Below, in pieces: positions 26,841 through 39,187 of a stretch of 64,000 bases of DNA (within the stretch, counting starts at the first letter, position 1; each line of letters starts with the position of its first letter). The DNA lies in the NCBI RefSeq assembly GCF_034702125.1, contig NC_085873.1:46366873-46430872 (forward strand). The letters run 5' to 3'. The notes below the pieces were generated by a model that saw nothing but the letters and a program-made list of their open reading frames with translations, did not search any database and had not been told where the DNA came from. The stretch is from Engraulis encrasicolus. Lineage: Eukaryota; Chordata; Actinopteri; Clupeiformes; Engraulidae. The position numbers and the translations under genes are program-made.

Positions 26841-26933
26841 CACTTGTAAGGTGGATGAGGCAGAAGACGTGAAGGAATAAGGAAAGGACAACATGGACCG
26901 AGGCAAGAATTTGATGTCTTAAGCAGTGGTGTA

Positions 26934-27110
26934 GTCTACTTTTTTATGGTGGGTATACTGTATATTGGAGCATTTATATTGGGTATACTGTATATATTTG
27001 TGCCATTCAAAATAATGGATCAATCAATTTTAAGTGGGTATACTGAAGTCCCTGAAATTTAGAAGTGGGTATACTCTGTATACCCGCGTTCTACGTAGAC
27101 TACACCACCG
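26934..27110. mobile_element. hAT MITE, CAGTGGTGTAGTCTAC family (copy 1)
   Basis: Ends CAGTGGTGTAGTCTAC/GTAGACTACACCACCG, 8-bp duplication GTCTTAAG/GTCTTAGG. Confidence 0.82.
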
Positions 27111-27533
27111 GTCTTAGGAAGAGGACGAGGGGTCCAAGGAGCAAGAGGACGAAGAAGGGGAGGAAGGAGAAAAATACATAATTACACATTAATTATGACC
27201 CATAATTAATTAAGGGCCATATTGGTTGACTTGACCATGTCATCAACCATGGGATGAGCTACAGGGAAGCTGAAGGAAGGGTTCAACCCAATCTGAGTCG
27301 CTACACTGTAGAAAGCATAATCAGAACATCTCACACCAAGAACCGGTATGTAGGGTCATTTCATACTCTATATACATTTTATACTTCATTTCAACATTGC
27401 AATATAGGCCTACGTACTTGCAATCTGTACATACAATACAGTTTTGCAATATGTCAAAATACAGCAATGTACAAATGATGGCATTGCTACTTAACAGAAC
27501 TGCTAGAATTCCAAGAGCTGGGGGCAGAGATTG

Positions 27534-27752
27534 ACTGTTGCCAGATTGGGCGGGTGCCCGCCCAATTGGGCTACTTCGGATGAGGGTCGGCGGGCAAAAA
27601 CGGGAAAAATTTGCCATTTGGCGGTTTTTTTTAGCCGTTTTTGGCCCATAGAAGTCAATGTAATTTGTTGAATTTGGGCGGAATTTAGCACATTTTGGCG
27701 GTTTTTGAGAACCTTTTGGGCAGGATTTGATCAGACACATCTGGCAACACTG
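27534..27752. mobile_element. hAT MITE, CAGTGTTGCCAGAT family
   Basis: Left end eroded to CTGTTGCCAGAT, right end intact ATCTGGCAACACTG; imperfect duplication GCAGAGAT/GCAGGAGA. Confidence 0.7.
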
Positions 27753-27956
27753 GCAGGAGACCCACATTGTGAACATGGTGATGGCGGCAAACACCATCAG
27801 GCTGCGCGAAATTCAGCAGTGTGTAATTGAAGATGACACAACCTTTGCCAATGTAAATGGAGCTTGCGGTAGTTCTGCCAGGAAGACTCAAGTCATGTGC
27901 GTATTTTGCGGAGCCTATCAGCAGTCGCCATGTCCTTTATATTGACGTGTCTAACT

Positions 27957-28113
27957 CAGTGGTGTAGTCTACTTTTTTGAAGTGGGTATACTGTATATAT
28001 TTAACCTATTCTTAACAATGGATCAATCAATTTTAAGTGGGTATACTGAAGCCCCTAAAATTTAGAAGTGGGTATACTCTGTGTACCTGAATTCTACGTA
28101 GACTACACCACTG
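27957..28113. mobile_element. hAT MITE, CAGTGGTGTAGTCTAC family (copy 2)
   Basis: Perfect GTCTAACT duplication on both sides (27949-27956, 28114-28121). Confidence 0.87.
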
Positions 28114-28739
28114 GTCTAACTCCCCTCTCTTGCTGGCCTAGGTGCGGCTGGTTCAAAATCTCCCCCTCCATCCCCACCACCACCAGGTTGGTCCAGTCTA
28201 CCTGTCCGGGGGTTAAAGGTCCAGTTCCTGCTGCCCGGCTACGGATCCGCTGATGCAAGACCCGGGCAGATGATTGGACCTACGCCAAAGACTGTCTACC
28301 TTCTGCCCATTTCTATTGTCAACTATGTTAACATTAAATCGTTTAAAACTAATTTCTCTCTCTTAAGTCTTTCTGGCTGAAATACTGTGAGCAACTCGGC
28401 AATATCACGCTTACTTGCCAGAAACAAAATTCACATGAATCAGATCTACTGTATAGAGTGCCCTTTGAAAGGAATTCAGAACGAATACAGCAACTGCGCT
28501 GTGAGTATGTGCAGGTAAGCAACCGTATTGGTGTTGAATTCAGAAGCGCATGCATGGTCCTTTTACATACTGAAGTGTAGTCAATTTTTTGTTTGTTTTT
28601 CTTTTTCAGAGAGTAATGGTGCTACAAGCAGATGCAATGGGCCATGAGGTAATTTGTGGATGAGGCAGGATTCAACCTCACAAACGGCGGGCTTACCACT
28701 TAACACCAAGGACCACAATGGAAATAAGCTTTCGAGCTT

Positions 28740-30220
28740 TATTGTGCTATCCTGACTCTCTGGTTTTTTGTTTTATTTAAGTATGTGGTGCGGTTTATAT
28801 GAAACTCAATCATGTATTTATTTTATTTATATGAACTGAAGATGTCAAATAAAAACATTAATTCATTCATTCATTACACTATGCGATATAATCAATCGTG
28901 GGTATTAAGCTTCTGCTCACACTGCATGAGGGAATCGCACGGTTTAAAAGTTCACATCTAATGACTAAGGTCCTCACACTATACGAGCGGACAGTCGGAT
29001 GCAAGCAATGCTCTCAATGTGCGACATGACACGACATGCTTGTTTCCCAGGACTGCAGATGATTGAAATGAGGAGGGGATATGCGGAGATGAGGAGGCAC
29101 TCAAGAGCGAATCACAATGTCCTGTCAATTTGTGCACATGTAGTGTCCAATCGGGTCGTAGCACTGCTTTAACTGTGCGAGGGACAACCAGGATTTCAAA
29201 CAGTTTTGATCAAAGAAACTCAACAGAAGAACAATCTCTCGGGGGGGGGGGGATGCATTTGCCAAAGGGGGTCAGCTCTATGTTCCCACGGCCCATTGGT
29301 CCCACATCACTAAGATTTTTTAATTTATTTTTTAGGTCCGTTGGTCCCACAGCCCATTGGTCCCACATCACAAACATTTTTAACATTATTTTTTAGGCCC
29401 ATTGGTCCCACAGCATATTCCTGCTGATCCATGTTCCCACATTCCTACTATGACATATTCATTTGAAACTTTCACAGTTTGTAACTCACATTCAGACAAA
29501 ACAATTTTTGTTTTTTGTATTGCAAGTTTTCTAAAATATGATGATGAAATATGCAAATGAGGTCATATCTACTGAAATATGTGATGAATCTGTGGCAACA
29601 GACCAAGCATAAAACAAATTGCAATAGTAATGGTTCATACAATATATTGATCATTCAACCCCTCTGCATCTACTTTCATCAATTCAGTGGAACATACCTT
29701 TCCTAAAGTCAAAAGTATCCGATTTTACCCACTGAATGGCAAAATGAATTGGAAATGTGCTACTTCAGACCTTCAAAAAAGTATGTTCCACTAAAGTGAC
29801 GAAGGTAGATTTTTCATATGTGATGTTGGGTGGATTAAGTATCGATAAAAAGTGTGAATCAATACTTTTGCAATTTGTTTTTGTTTAGCCTGCATATTTA
29901 ATCATCATATTTCAGACAACTTGCAATACAAAAAATATTCGTCTTTGCTTGAGTAAATTACTGTGAAAGTTTCAAATTGATTTCTCATTGTTTTCTCAAT
30001 TTTTAGCCTATTCCCCAAGTATCTCATATTGTCTCCCAATGGGAAAATGAATGGGAAATCTCCATTTTTGACCTTGAAGAAAAGCATGTTCCACTAAATA
30101 TAAAGCTGTAGATTTGTAATACGTTATTTAGACATACCGAGGGATTACAAAAAACTTGGAATGATTACTATTGCATTTTTTTCCGGGTCAAACGCTAGAT
30201 TTACTGGCCTATACGGGACA
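28740..30220. repeat. Non-coding stretch with repeats
   Basis: Several CCCATTGGTCCCACA units at about 29295-29412. Imperfect inverted repeat pairing about 29455-29560 with 29885-29985. No exon seen. Confidence 0.45.
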
Positions 30221-30224
30221 ATCA

Positions 30225-30412
30225 CTATGTTTCCATGATGTTTTTAATTCCAAATTAATAATTTAGAATTAAATACTTCCATCAAGTTTACTTTGATCTT
30301 TCTTTTAATTCCGAATTAAGGTGTTTACATGACGTTTTCAAAGCGGAATTAAGCTTTATTCAGATTTAAATGGAGTTTATTCCGAATTAAATGTCTCGTG
30401 TAAACATAGCCA
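30225..30412. mobile_element. Palindromic MITE rich in TTAATTCCGAATTAA
   Basis: Ends CACTATGTTTCCATGA and TCGTGTAAACATAG are inverted; the interior alternates TTAATTC/GAATTAA. Confidence 0.55.
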
Positions 30413-30884
30413 ATGTTGGACTCAAAGTAACGTTCCTGTGCACAACCACTGTCCAGGTGCTGGTGATGTGCAGTAAGAGTAATCCAAGTAAATGAAGGAT
30501 GAATCACCGCACACTGGTATCTTTGCTGGTAGTTTATTTGGTGAACAACGCGTTTCGCTATTGCTTCATCAGGTTCACTCTGACATTACGCATGTCACCC
30601 AAAGGTGATAAGGGTGATTACCTGGTCACATGACCTCACCCACATTCAACCACTCTACCCATTTAAGTGCTATACAACACCCAATCCTGGTTTAGGTATG
30701 TATATTATCACATCCTACAATTTAAATTACTATACAATTCTCATGCATTTTACCAGATAAATATACTGACATCCCTGCATCTGAGGAGTGATATGCATTG
30801 TATGAACTCTATGTGGATATGAATATAGATACAGGGATGTGAGTATATTTATCTGGTAAAATGCATGGGGGGGGGGGATTAACA

Positions 30885-31006
30885 AATATATGGAGCATAG
30901 TAACATTGGAATAGAAAAGGTGATGTAAACATGAGTTAGGGGGTACTCATGGCACAACGAAAAGGGTTAGGGGGTACACGAATCCAAAAAGTTTGGGAAA
31001 CACTGT
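30885..31006. mobile_element. Right half of a CAGTGTTTCCCAA-family hAT MITE
   Basis: Ends TTTGGGAAACACTG; complete relatives are at 33238-33446 and 46168-46361. A ~60-bp inverted repeat (TTTACCAGATAAATATACT) sits just before it. Confidence 0.6.
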
Positions 31007-31138
31007 TATAGGCTACAGCAATAGCCTACAGTCTGATGTGCGAACTCTGGGGGAGCACCGTGACTGACTGCCAGTCTAGTTTAGAGGTCTGTTAAAGAAA
31101 CATAGTTTTCTCCACAGAGGAGTGACGTCAGCAAGACA

Positions 31139-31824
31139 CAGTGTTGCCAGATGTACGATAATTATCGTATTTGTACCATCCTTTTGTCCTCCGTACAATA
31201 AAAAAAAACGTGATGTACGATAATTTCAGAGTTGTCATTCAGTTCATGTTGATACGTTGAAACAAAAATTTGGGTCTTGTACGATAATTTCCTCCCCAAA
31301 AACTAGCCTGGTAAACCAGCGCCACCCGCTGGACGCCTAAGTTTTTCAGCTAGCGAGTGGGTCTGGCCTCGAATCAGAGAACATTTTGAACGCTGTGCCC
31401 TGAGTCAAACAAAACCAATCACAACGCAGCGATGCCGGCATGGTTTGAAAAAACAACAGGTTGTTCTCATCAACAATCTTCGGAGATATCGTTCATCGGG
31501 GCCAGACTAAATAACTCCCAAAACCAATCACAACGCAGCGATTTGTTTTGAATCAAAGCGGGCGGGGTTTTGAGGGAGTGACGACGAACCTCGCACCACC
31601 GTCGGGAAAGCACATCAACGGCAAAGATCACCGATTGGTCAGAGTGCCAGCACGGTTTGAAAAAACAACAGGTTTTTCTCATCAACAATCTTAGGAGGTA
31701 TCGTTCATCGGGGACAGACTAAATAACTCCGGTCTCACATTTAGGCTGGTTTATCAGGCTACCCAAAAACGATAATTTTGAGGTTTTGGTACGGTAAGTC
31801 AGTATTTTCCATCTGGCAACACTG
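31139..31824. mobile_element. 686-bp non-autonomous hAT element
   Basis: CAGTGTTGCCAGATGTACG ... CATCTGGCAACACTG between GCAAGACA and GCAAGGCA. Contains an inner palindromic element (AGCCTGGTAAACCAGC / GGCTGGTTTATCAGGCT). Confidence 0.75.
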
Positions 31825-31886
31825 GCAAGGCAAAAGGCTACAGACATGGCCCGAGGACAGGAGGTTGGATAGCGAAGGGATGGGGT

Positions 31887-32064
31887 CAGTTTTGCCAGAT
31901 TGGGCTGCATAGGATGGCCGTGTGCGGGTAAAAATGGCATTTATCAAAAAAACCCGCCCACTTTTTGCCATAGAAATCAATAGAATTGGGCGGGATTTTG
32001 TGCTTCTAGGCGGGTTTTGAACATTTTTTGGGCTGGAAATCATCAGCCTCATCTGGCAACCCTG
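31887..32064. mobile_element. hAT MITE just beyond the slc2a11 stop codon
   Basis: CAGTTTTGCCAGAT ... ATCTGGCAACCCTG; duplication GATGGGGT/GATTGGGT. Lies within the probable 3' untranslated region. Confidence 0.8.
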
Positions 32065-32159
32065 GATTGGGTTGTCTAGACGAGGTCCCGACATATGGGC
32101 ACCCTACGCCTCTGCCTCTGAGGCTACTGGCCCTCGTCCGTTGTCCGTCTGTTGTGCTA

Positions 32160-32456
32160 TCAGAGCCATGTTATTTGAACAAGATGGTCCACTGATGAGT
32201 GCATGTGGTTGAACACTGGTGCAGGTGACGGGGGAGTGTGCTTCTCGTTCTCTGAGGGTGCAGGTGACGGGGGAGTGTGCTTCTCGTTCTCTGAGGCTGC
32301 AGGCCCTCGTCCGCGTCTGTTGTGCAGCCGGTCGTACTCGGCGGCGATTTCCAAAACGGTGAGGTTCCGTGTCTCCGGAACGTTGAAGCGCACAAAGAGG
32401 CCCGTGGAGAAACAGCACGTCAAGAAGATGATGAAACACAGGTAGTCGAGGTGTTC
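32160..32456 (-). CDS. slc2a11: slc2a11 exon 12 (helix 12, C-terminus, stop)
   Basis: 98 codons plus TGA. Starts EHLDYLCF (helix 12), includes VPETRN, then a hydrophilic tail. Two identical 39-bp units (32219-32257 and 32258-32296) give a perfect repeat of SENEKHTPPSPAP. A third, partial copy of the neighbouring sequence lies beyond the stop at about 32108-32155. Confidence 0.9.
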   Translation of the reverse strand, partial: EHLDYLCFIIFLTCCFSTGLFVRFNVPETRNLTVLEIAAEYDRLHNRRGRGPAASENEKHTPPSPAPSENEKHTPPSPAPVFNHMHSSVDHLVQITWL

Positions 32457-33081
32457 CTGTGAAGACATATTGCACTTAATTGTTTGGACTGGCAGATAGA
32501 CATTTATTTCAGCACCATCCAAATTTGGGGGGGGGGTTTACAATAAGCAATTTGGCAATGCATAATGCGGGGCAGGACAATTCATTCAACAATAGATGGC
32601 AAATGCCTTAATCGTAGGGATGCAATCGATGGCTTTAATCGATCAATGCGTTAATCGATTAAAAAACATTAATTGCAATTAATCGACAATTGAACCTTCA
32701 AGAGACCCAGGTGAAATGGGCATGTGAAGAGTGTGTGTGAAGAGGGGTGAATAGTGGGAATATTTAAAGCACCTTTGGATTAAAGAATTGAAATTAGTGC
32801 TGTCAATCGATTTAAATATTTAATCACGATTAATCGCATAAATGCCATAGTTAACTCAGGATTAATCACATTTTAATTGCATAATTATGTCTCATTTAAA
32901 ATCATACTTCTATCGATGTAGGCCTAAAAAAAAATTGGCTAGGTTTGTGCAAATATTTTATTTTTTAATTGAAAACAATGAGTGTTAGACACTGACATCT
33001 GCCCTAATGGCATGTGATGGGCTATTAAAACAATATGGGCGAGAAAAATGATAACAAAAATATAGAGGCCTATGCACAAAA

Positions 33082-33166
<85 letters not shown>

Positions 33167-36100
33167 TTTTGTTTCCAGTGACAGGAGGGGAGAAAATGTG
33201 CCACATACAGCAGGGCTGTAGTGGGAGCAGTGTAGGCCAGTGTTTCCCAAACTTTTTGGTTTCGTGTACCCCCCTAACCCTTTTCGTTGTGCCATGAGTA
33301 CCCCCTAACTCATGTTTACATCACCTTTTCTTTTCCAATGTTACTATGCTCCATACATTTGTTTAAAAAAATGTTTTTTCCAAGTACCCCCTGCAGTGTG
33401 CTCGCGTACCCCTTGTGGTACAGGTACCCCTGGTTGGGAAACACTGCTCTAGGCTATGCAGGCTACCACATTCATACAGACTCTTAGTGAGAAAAGTAAG
33501 CCAATAAGCCTGGGGATGAGACTTTTCAAACAAAGCTAGAACGTTAGCGTACTTATGACAGCTGTCATTCATAATGAGAAGTTACAAGTGTAGTGGACGT
33601 AGCAGAAGAAACAACACCTCTTTTTGTCAACAAGAAAGCTGCACATGATGCTCTGTTGATCATGTGCAACAGCCAATAATAGCCCTTCAAGTTGCTCAAA
33701 ACTTTGCTTGTAGTCTTAAAATGGATGTAGGATTCAAAATGAACTGTTTGGGTAATGTTTAAAAGTAGACCTATGCAATGTTTATAACATAGTTTGTTTT
33801 AGGAATAGCACTAGTTAGATGCCAGTAGTTTAAAGTAGAGATGCTCCGATTGCTCGGCTGCCGATCATGACCGGCCGATAATGGCCAAAAATAGCCTGAT
33901 CGGTGATCGGAAAAACATGCCGATCAAAAAACCGATCGAGAGATATTAAATTCCTCACGCAACCATTTGCCTTTACACCAGGCGCTGCATGTAGGCGCTG
34001 GCTCTGCACAGCTGCAACTGCACCAAAAGAAGGCATCTTTGCTTGTCTATAACTTTTCGCCATTCCCCGCTTCATTTCCACCATTCATAACCATATCTGC
34101 ATCAACAATGATCTGATTTTCCGATCCATGCGGCGTTTACCTGACAATGTAATTTGCGATTGAGTACTCGCCAGTGAGCCATGTTACGTTATAACCTGTG
34201 TAGTTGCCTTGGTCAGCACGCGACAACTTCACGTTGTCAGCACAAACATGTCAATTATTGTTTTCAAAGTTGTAATTGGCAGTCAGTCGATTAGTTTGAT
34301 AGTCGCTGAAACACCATACGGCGACAGATGTGGTTAAAACTTGAGAGAGAGATTCAGAACGTAGTGGAGCACTGCAACTGTGGACGGTGACAGAGAGGGG
34401 AGGGGCTCTCCTCACGAGGCTGCTCATTTAAAGCGACAGGTTGTTTTTTTCTCGTATGTGGAAGACTATTTGATGTAACGTTTCAGTTTCAATTCAATCT
34501 TAAATAGTTTAGTTATTCTATGCAATAACTTATACATTGATTAATACTGTAGACTGTATTACCAACACTAGTCTGAAAGATAATAATAATACCGTTAATA
34601 ATCATAATAATAATAATAATAATAATAGCCTAATAATAGACATGTGCAAATTAAGATTGATTGGTTTATGGGCAGAAATGGTATTCAATAAGGATAATTA
34701 ATAGGCTATTAAAAAAATAGGAAATCATTTTTGTGATCGGCAATGATCGGTAATCGGCAGATAAAGATTTTTGGTGATCGGTATCGGTGATCGGACCCAA
34801 AAAATGGTGATCGGAGCACCTCTAGTTTAAAGCCATCAACAGTGTTAGCAGCTAGCTACAGCTATTGTTCAGCCAATTCAAAGTCCTTCGGAAACAGCAC
34901 CCTATTTGCAACAAATGTTAGTCCATAACTATCAAAAACGAGGCATAGAGAGATTTGTAAATCATTTGTTCACAGGCTGATACCGTCTGTGTTGCCTAAC
35001 TCATTTACAACAATGCATCGAACCGAGAGGGGGGAGGGGGAGGAGCAGGGTGGAATGGGGCACCTAAGTCACACCCTTCTACTTCCGATCCGTGGGGCTG
35101 GAGCTCTCAAAATTATGAATGAGAGTTAATGGAGCGAGTCAAGCTAAATCCTCATCCCGTTTGGCATGTGCTCCGGATTTCACATATGATGGCAGTGAAT
35201 TTGAAAGGTTTGGATTTAAGTCGTAAGACCACTCATTTTCGACACGCAAGAAACTATCTTTTACCTTTGGTGCAAAACTGTCTTAAAGACTACATGTGCG
35301 CCTCGCATATTTGACATGAACCGAGGCACAGCCAACCCTACCGCTGCACCGTGGCTTAGGTGGCTGCACGTCGGACATGCGACGTCTGTTGTGTAGTCTA
35401 CAACGTTTTTGCACGCACACAACTCAAAAATCGCTTGCCAAGTGAAGTCAACAAGCACACCATTGGTTGTTATTAATTCTGAGGCACAGCATATGTAGCC
35501 TGGTTCACACCAGACGGTGTATGTGTAGCTTCGGCGCCCCCTGACGGAGCAGAGCTACACACACTACCGTCTGGTACACAGCCATAGAGCACGTTCCGTC
35601 TCCAACCAGAAAATAGGCTGAGAATTTATTGCTTCGGCACGGCCTCCTCACCAACAAATTCCTTCAAAAACCTTCCTGTTAATCTTTAAAGAGTCAATAT
35701 AGTCTCTAATCTGTCTTGTGACTCCTCAATGTGAGTTACCGTTGATTTTGAAGCAATAAATTCTCAGCCTATTTTCTGGTTGGAGACGGAGCGTGCTCTA
35801 TGGCTGTGTACCAGATGGTAGTGTGTGTAGCTCTGCGCCGCCAGGGGCGCCGAAGGTACACACACAACATCTGGTGTGAACCAGGCTACAGCATATGTGT
35901 GATCGACGGGAAAATGCGAGGTGGATCAGAAAATAGCTTTGATAAGTCCATTACAGCCCAGTCAAAAGTTTTTGCGTTCCCAGCCCCATGAGCCGCCGGG
36001 AAGGGGTGGAGACTTAGGTGCCCCATGAGGCTCTGCTAGCATCTCCTGTACCCATGCATACTGGGAATTGTAGTTAAGCTATCGCTTTAATCCGTGGTCA

Positions 36101-39100
36101 GGTAGGTTTATGAAAAAAACTTCACAGGGTCACATCTAGCGTTAATCTCATGATTTAAAAACATTATCAGCGTTAAAAAGGGTTTGAGTTAACGCGATAA
36201 TAACACGATCATTTTGACAGCACTAATTGAAATAGAAGTAATTTGAATGTGGTATTTTACAGTATATCACGAAAGTGAATACACCCCTCACAATTTTTTA
36301 GATTTTTGAGTATATCTTTTCATAGGAAAGCATTACAGAAATTTCACTTTGACACAATGATTAGTGACCTTTTAACAACTTATTTAACCGCTTAAATTTC
36401 TCTTTCACTCAGAAAAAAACAAAATACAGCCATTCATGTTTGAACATGTACTCACAAAAGTGAGTACACCCCAGATTAAAATCCGGTAGAGAAGGGGCTG
36501 TGTTGGCTCGAATCGTCTCGAAATCAAACAAAATGAAATGGGATGAAAAGGGAGGTCATCAGTGTGCGTTTCAGCCTTTCTTTGCATTGAACTTTTACAT
36601 TTTGAGTCTGCATCTGGCTTAAATAGATTGGTGTGAGATTTGAATGCAATCCTATGGAGAATATCTTGATCTGCTTCAGTAGTCAGAGTGCATGTTGACC
36701 TGCATTTTTCTTTTAGGTGTATTTCAGATTGCCAATGTTGACAGCATTCATGCATCCCCAAACCATGTCAGTCCCACTACCATGCTTGGCTATTGAGAGG
36801 ATACACTTTTTTTGTAAAACTCACTTGTTTACCACCACACATGCTTGACACCATCTAAAGCAAATTTGTTTATGTTCAAACATTAATTTATTCTGAGTGA
36901 AAAAGAAATTTAAGCGGTTAAATATGTTCTTAAAAGGTCACTAATCATTGTGTCAAAGTGAAATTTCTGTAATGCTTTCCTATGAAAAGATATACTCAAA
37001 AATCTGAAAAACTGTGAGGGGTGTATTCACTTTCGTGATATACTGTATCTCCATTTTTAATGAACATTTTTAGATTTAGTATTTTTTTTAGAGAAACATT
37101 GAGATTTCTGGGTAAAAACGCCGCTTATCAATTAATCATAAGTCGATCGATAAGGCTATCAACTAATGATGAATCGATAATTTGCATCCCTAATGTGGCA
37201 TATTTTTCCACATTTCAATGACATCTGTCTGCATTTCCGGAGCAAATTAACTTAAATTAAATGAAAGCACTTCAAAGCATTGAATACTGCAGGAATGATA
37301 CACACAACAGCCTATAGCATGTTCAGTGTCTTACTGCTTGTATTGACTCATTTGCCTTGCTCACAGTGGAAATGTCATGCATTGCATTGTATCATAGCAT
37401 CGAGTCATTACCTCCCGAATCATAATCTAAACGAATCGGAAGAGCAGAGGTAATCAGTGTTGCCAGATTGGGATGTTTCCCGCCCAATTGGGCTGCTTAG
37501 GATGGCCGTGTGCGGGTAAAAATGGCATTTAGCAGAAAAACCTGCCCAATTTTTGCCATAGAAATCAATAGAATTGGGCGGGATTTTGTGCTTCTAGGCG
37601 GGTTTTGAGCATTTTTTGGGCCGGAAACCATCAGCCTCATCTGGCAATCCTGGAGGCAATGCACATCACTACTGCTCACTGGCTCTTTCTCTGCCGCTTT
37701 GTTTCTCTCTCCCACACACACACGGGTTCTAAACTTTGTTTATAACCTGACTGCGCGAACCTAGCTGCGCACAACTCGTCCTCTATTAGTTGGAAACCGC
37801 TGGCGGTCAAAACATTAGCTCACGTGGTTGGCTACCAGTGTCTTGCCCCTCCTCATAACATCATGTTGATTAACACTAAGGGGTCTTACACACCAGGGCG
37901 GTAAAACGTTGCGGAACGGCCGTGTTTTTTACCAGCGTCGGTGAAAATACATTGAAACATATCTGTCCTTACACACCAACCGGCGGTAGTCGAGCGTTAG
38001 CGGCGCGGGAGCCGGCTCCGCACCGCGCTGCATTTGGAAAATAGAACTCGAGCGTATTTTTCACGCCGGCGACGTCTCATTCAAATGAATGACAGAGTAG
38101 CATGCCAGCTTTAGCTGTGGGGAGGGTTTAGAACAGGACTGGCCGCGCACGCCGACGCTGTCAGTGTGAAAGGCAGAGAAAAACACGCCGGCCGAAACTA
38201 AGCAGAAAGACCGCGTTCGTCCTGCGACCGCTCCGTTCCGCCTTGGTATGTTTTGGCCCTGAGAACCCATGTATACACATGCCTTTTTAGGGCAGCATAG
38301 TGGAAGTGAAGAGCAAGTGTATTCTGACCACAATGAGTGGGAAGGTCATGGAAACGAGAAACTGAAAAGTCCAGTTGATGGCGGTGTTGATGGTGAATGC
38401 AGCTGCCTTGAAGGACTGGTTAAAGAGCTCGCCAGCCAGGGGGACGGTGATACCAGCTGTGGATGAACAGAGAAAGGCTTTGAATTTCTTTTCTTTTTTT
38501 TAAGTCTTTTTGACAGTACAGTCAAGTAAAGTGTGCTTTGTTGTCAAAAAACTAATAGTGTTAGCACAGAAGTTTGAATTTGCATTGGACCAGTCTCCAA
38601 TGTGCAGTTTAACTAAAAGCATTTAAATAAGACATTGATAATAATCTCTCTCTCTCCCACACACACACACACACACACGCGCACGCGCGCGTAAGTGAAG
38701 ATGGTGACAGGAAGCGAGGGGGTTGTGAAACGAATCCGGGCCAGCCGCACGGTAGACGAGTGCCCTATTGTTAGGCCATGGCAGGGCCGAAATTTTTAAT
38801 TTCAAAACACATTTTTTTTAGAGAGAGAAAAAGCTCCTGCACACTGTTCACATTTGCAGAGTTTTTACTTGCAACATTTCGGTCTAATGACCTTCTTCAA
38901 GCAATTCAAGTTTGAAGAAAGTCATTAGACTGAAACATCGCAAGTAAAAACTCTAACTAATGTGAACAGTGTGCGAGGAGTTGTTTGGTCTCTACGTTGG
39001 GGACAAGCACCTGGCAAAAGGAGGTGTGCAAGAATTCTTAAAAATAAAACGTCTGTCTTTCAAACGCTGGATTGTGGTATGTAGTGACAAACAAAACTTG

Positions 39101-39130
39101 AAAAAAAAACTTAATACATGAAACCAGAGG

Positions 39131-39187
<57 letters not shown>

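Larger units (their letters stand above)
26850..28720 (+). pseudogene. IS630/Tc1-type transposase pseudogene broken by MITEs
   Basis: Fragments appear in transposase order: HTH region (GMSYREAEGRVQPNLSRYTV, about 27250-27345), THIVNMVMAANTIRLREIQQ (about 27760-27820), PFERNSERIQQLRCEYVQ (about 28450-28515) and RVMVLQADAMGHE (about 28610-28650). Three MITEs split it. Frameshifts and missing segments make it non-functional. Confidence 0.65.
32795..36225. mobile_element. TAGTGCTGTCAAT hAT element, itself a host of insertions
   Basis: Perfect ATTGAAAT duplication (32787-32794, 36226-36233). Contains a (CA)n array at 33085-33164, a CAGTGTTTCCCAA MITE, a TAGAGATGCTCCG hAT and a Mutator-like element. 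Confidence 0.82.
32615..37192. mobile_element. TAGGGATGCA hAT element hosting nested insertions (intron 11)
   Basis: Left half 32615-32794 and right half 37048-37192 match the intact 377-bp element at 51422-51798. Its own target duplication is not evident. Inside are a 3.4-kb hAT (32795-36225) and a mariner-type element (36260-37045). Confidence 0.7.
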
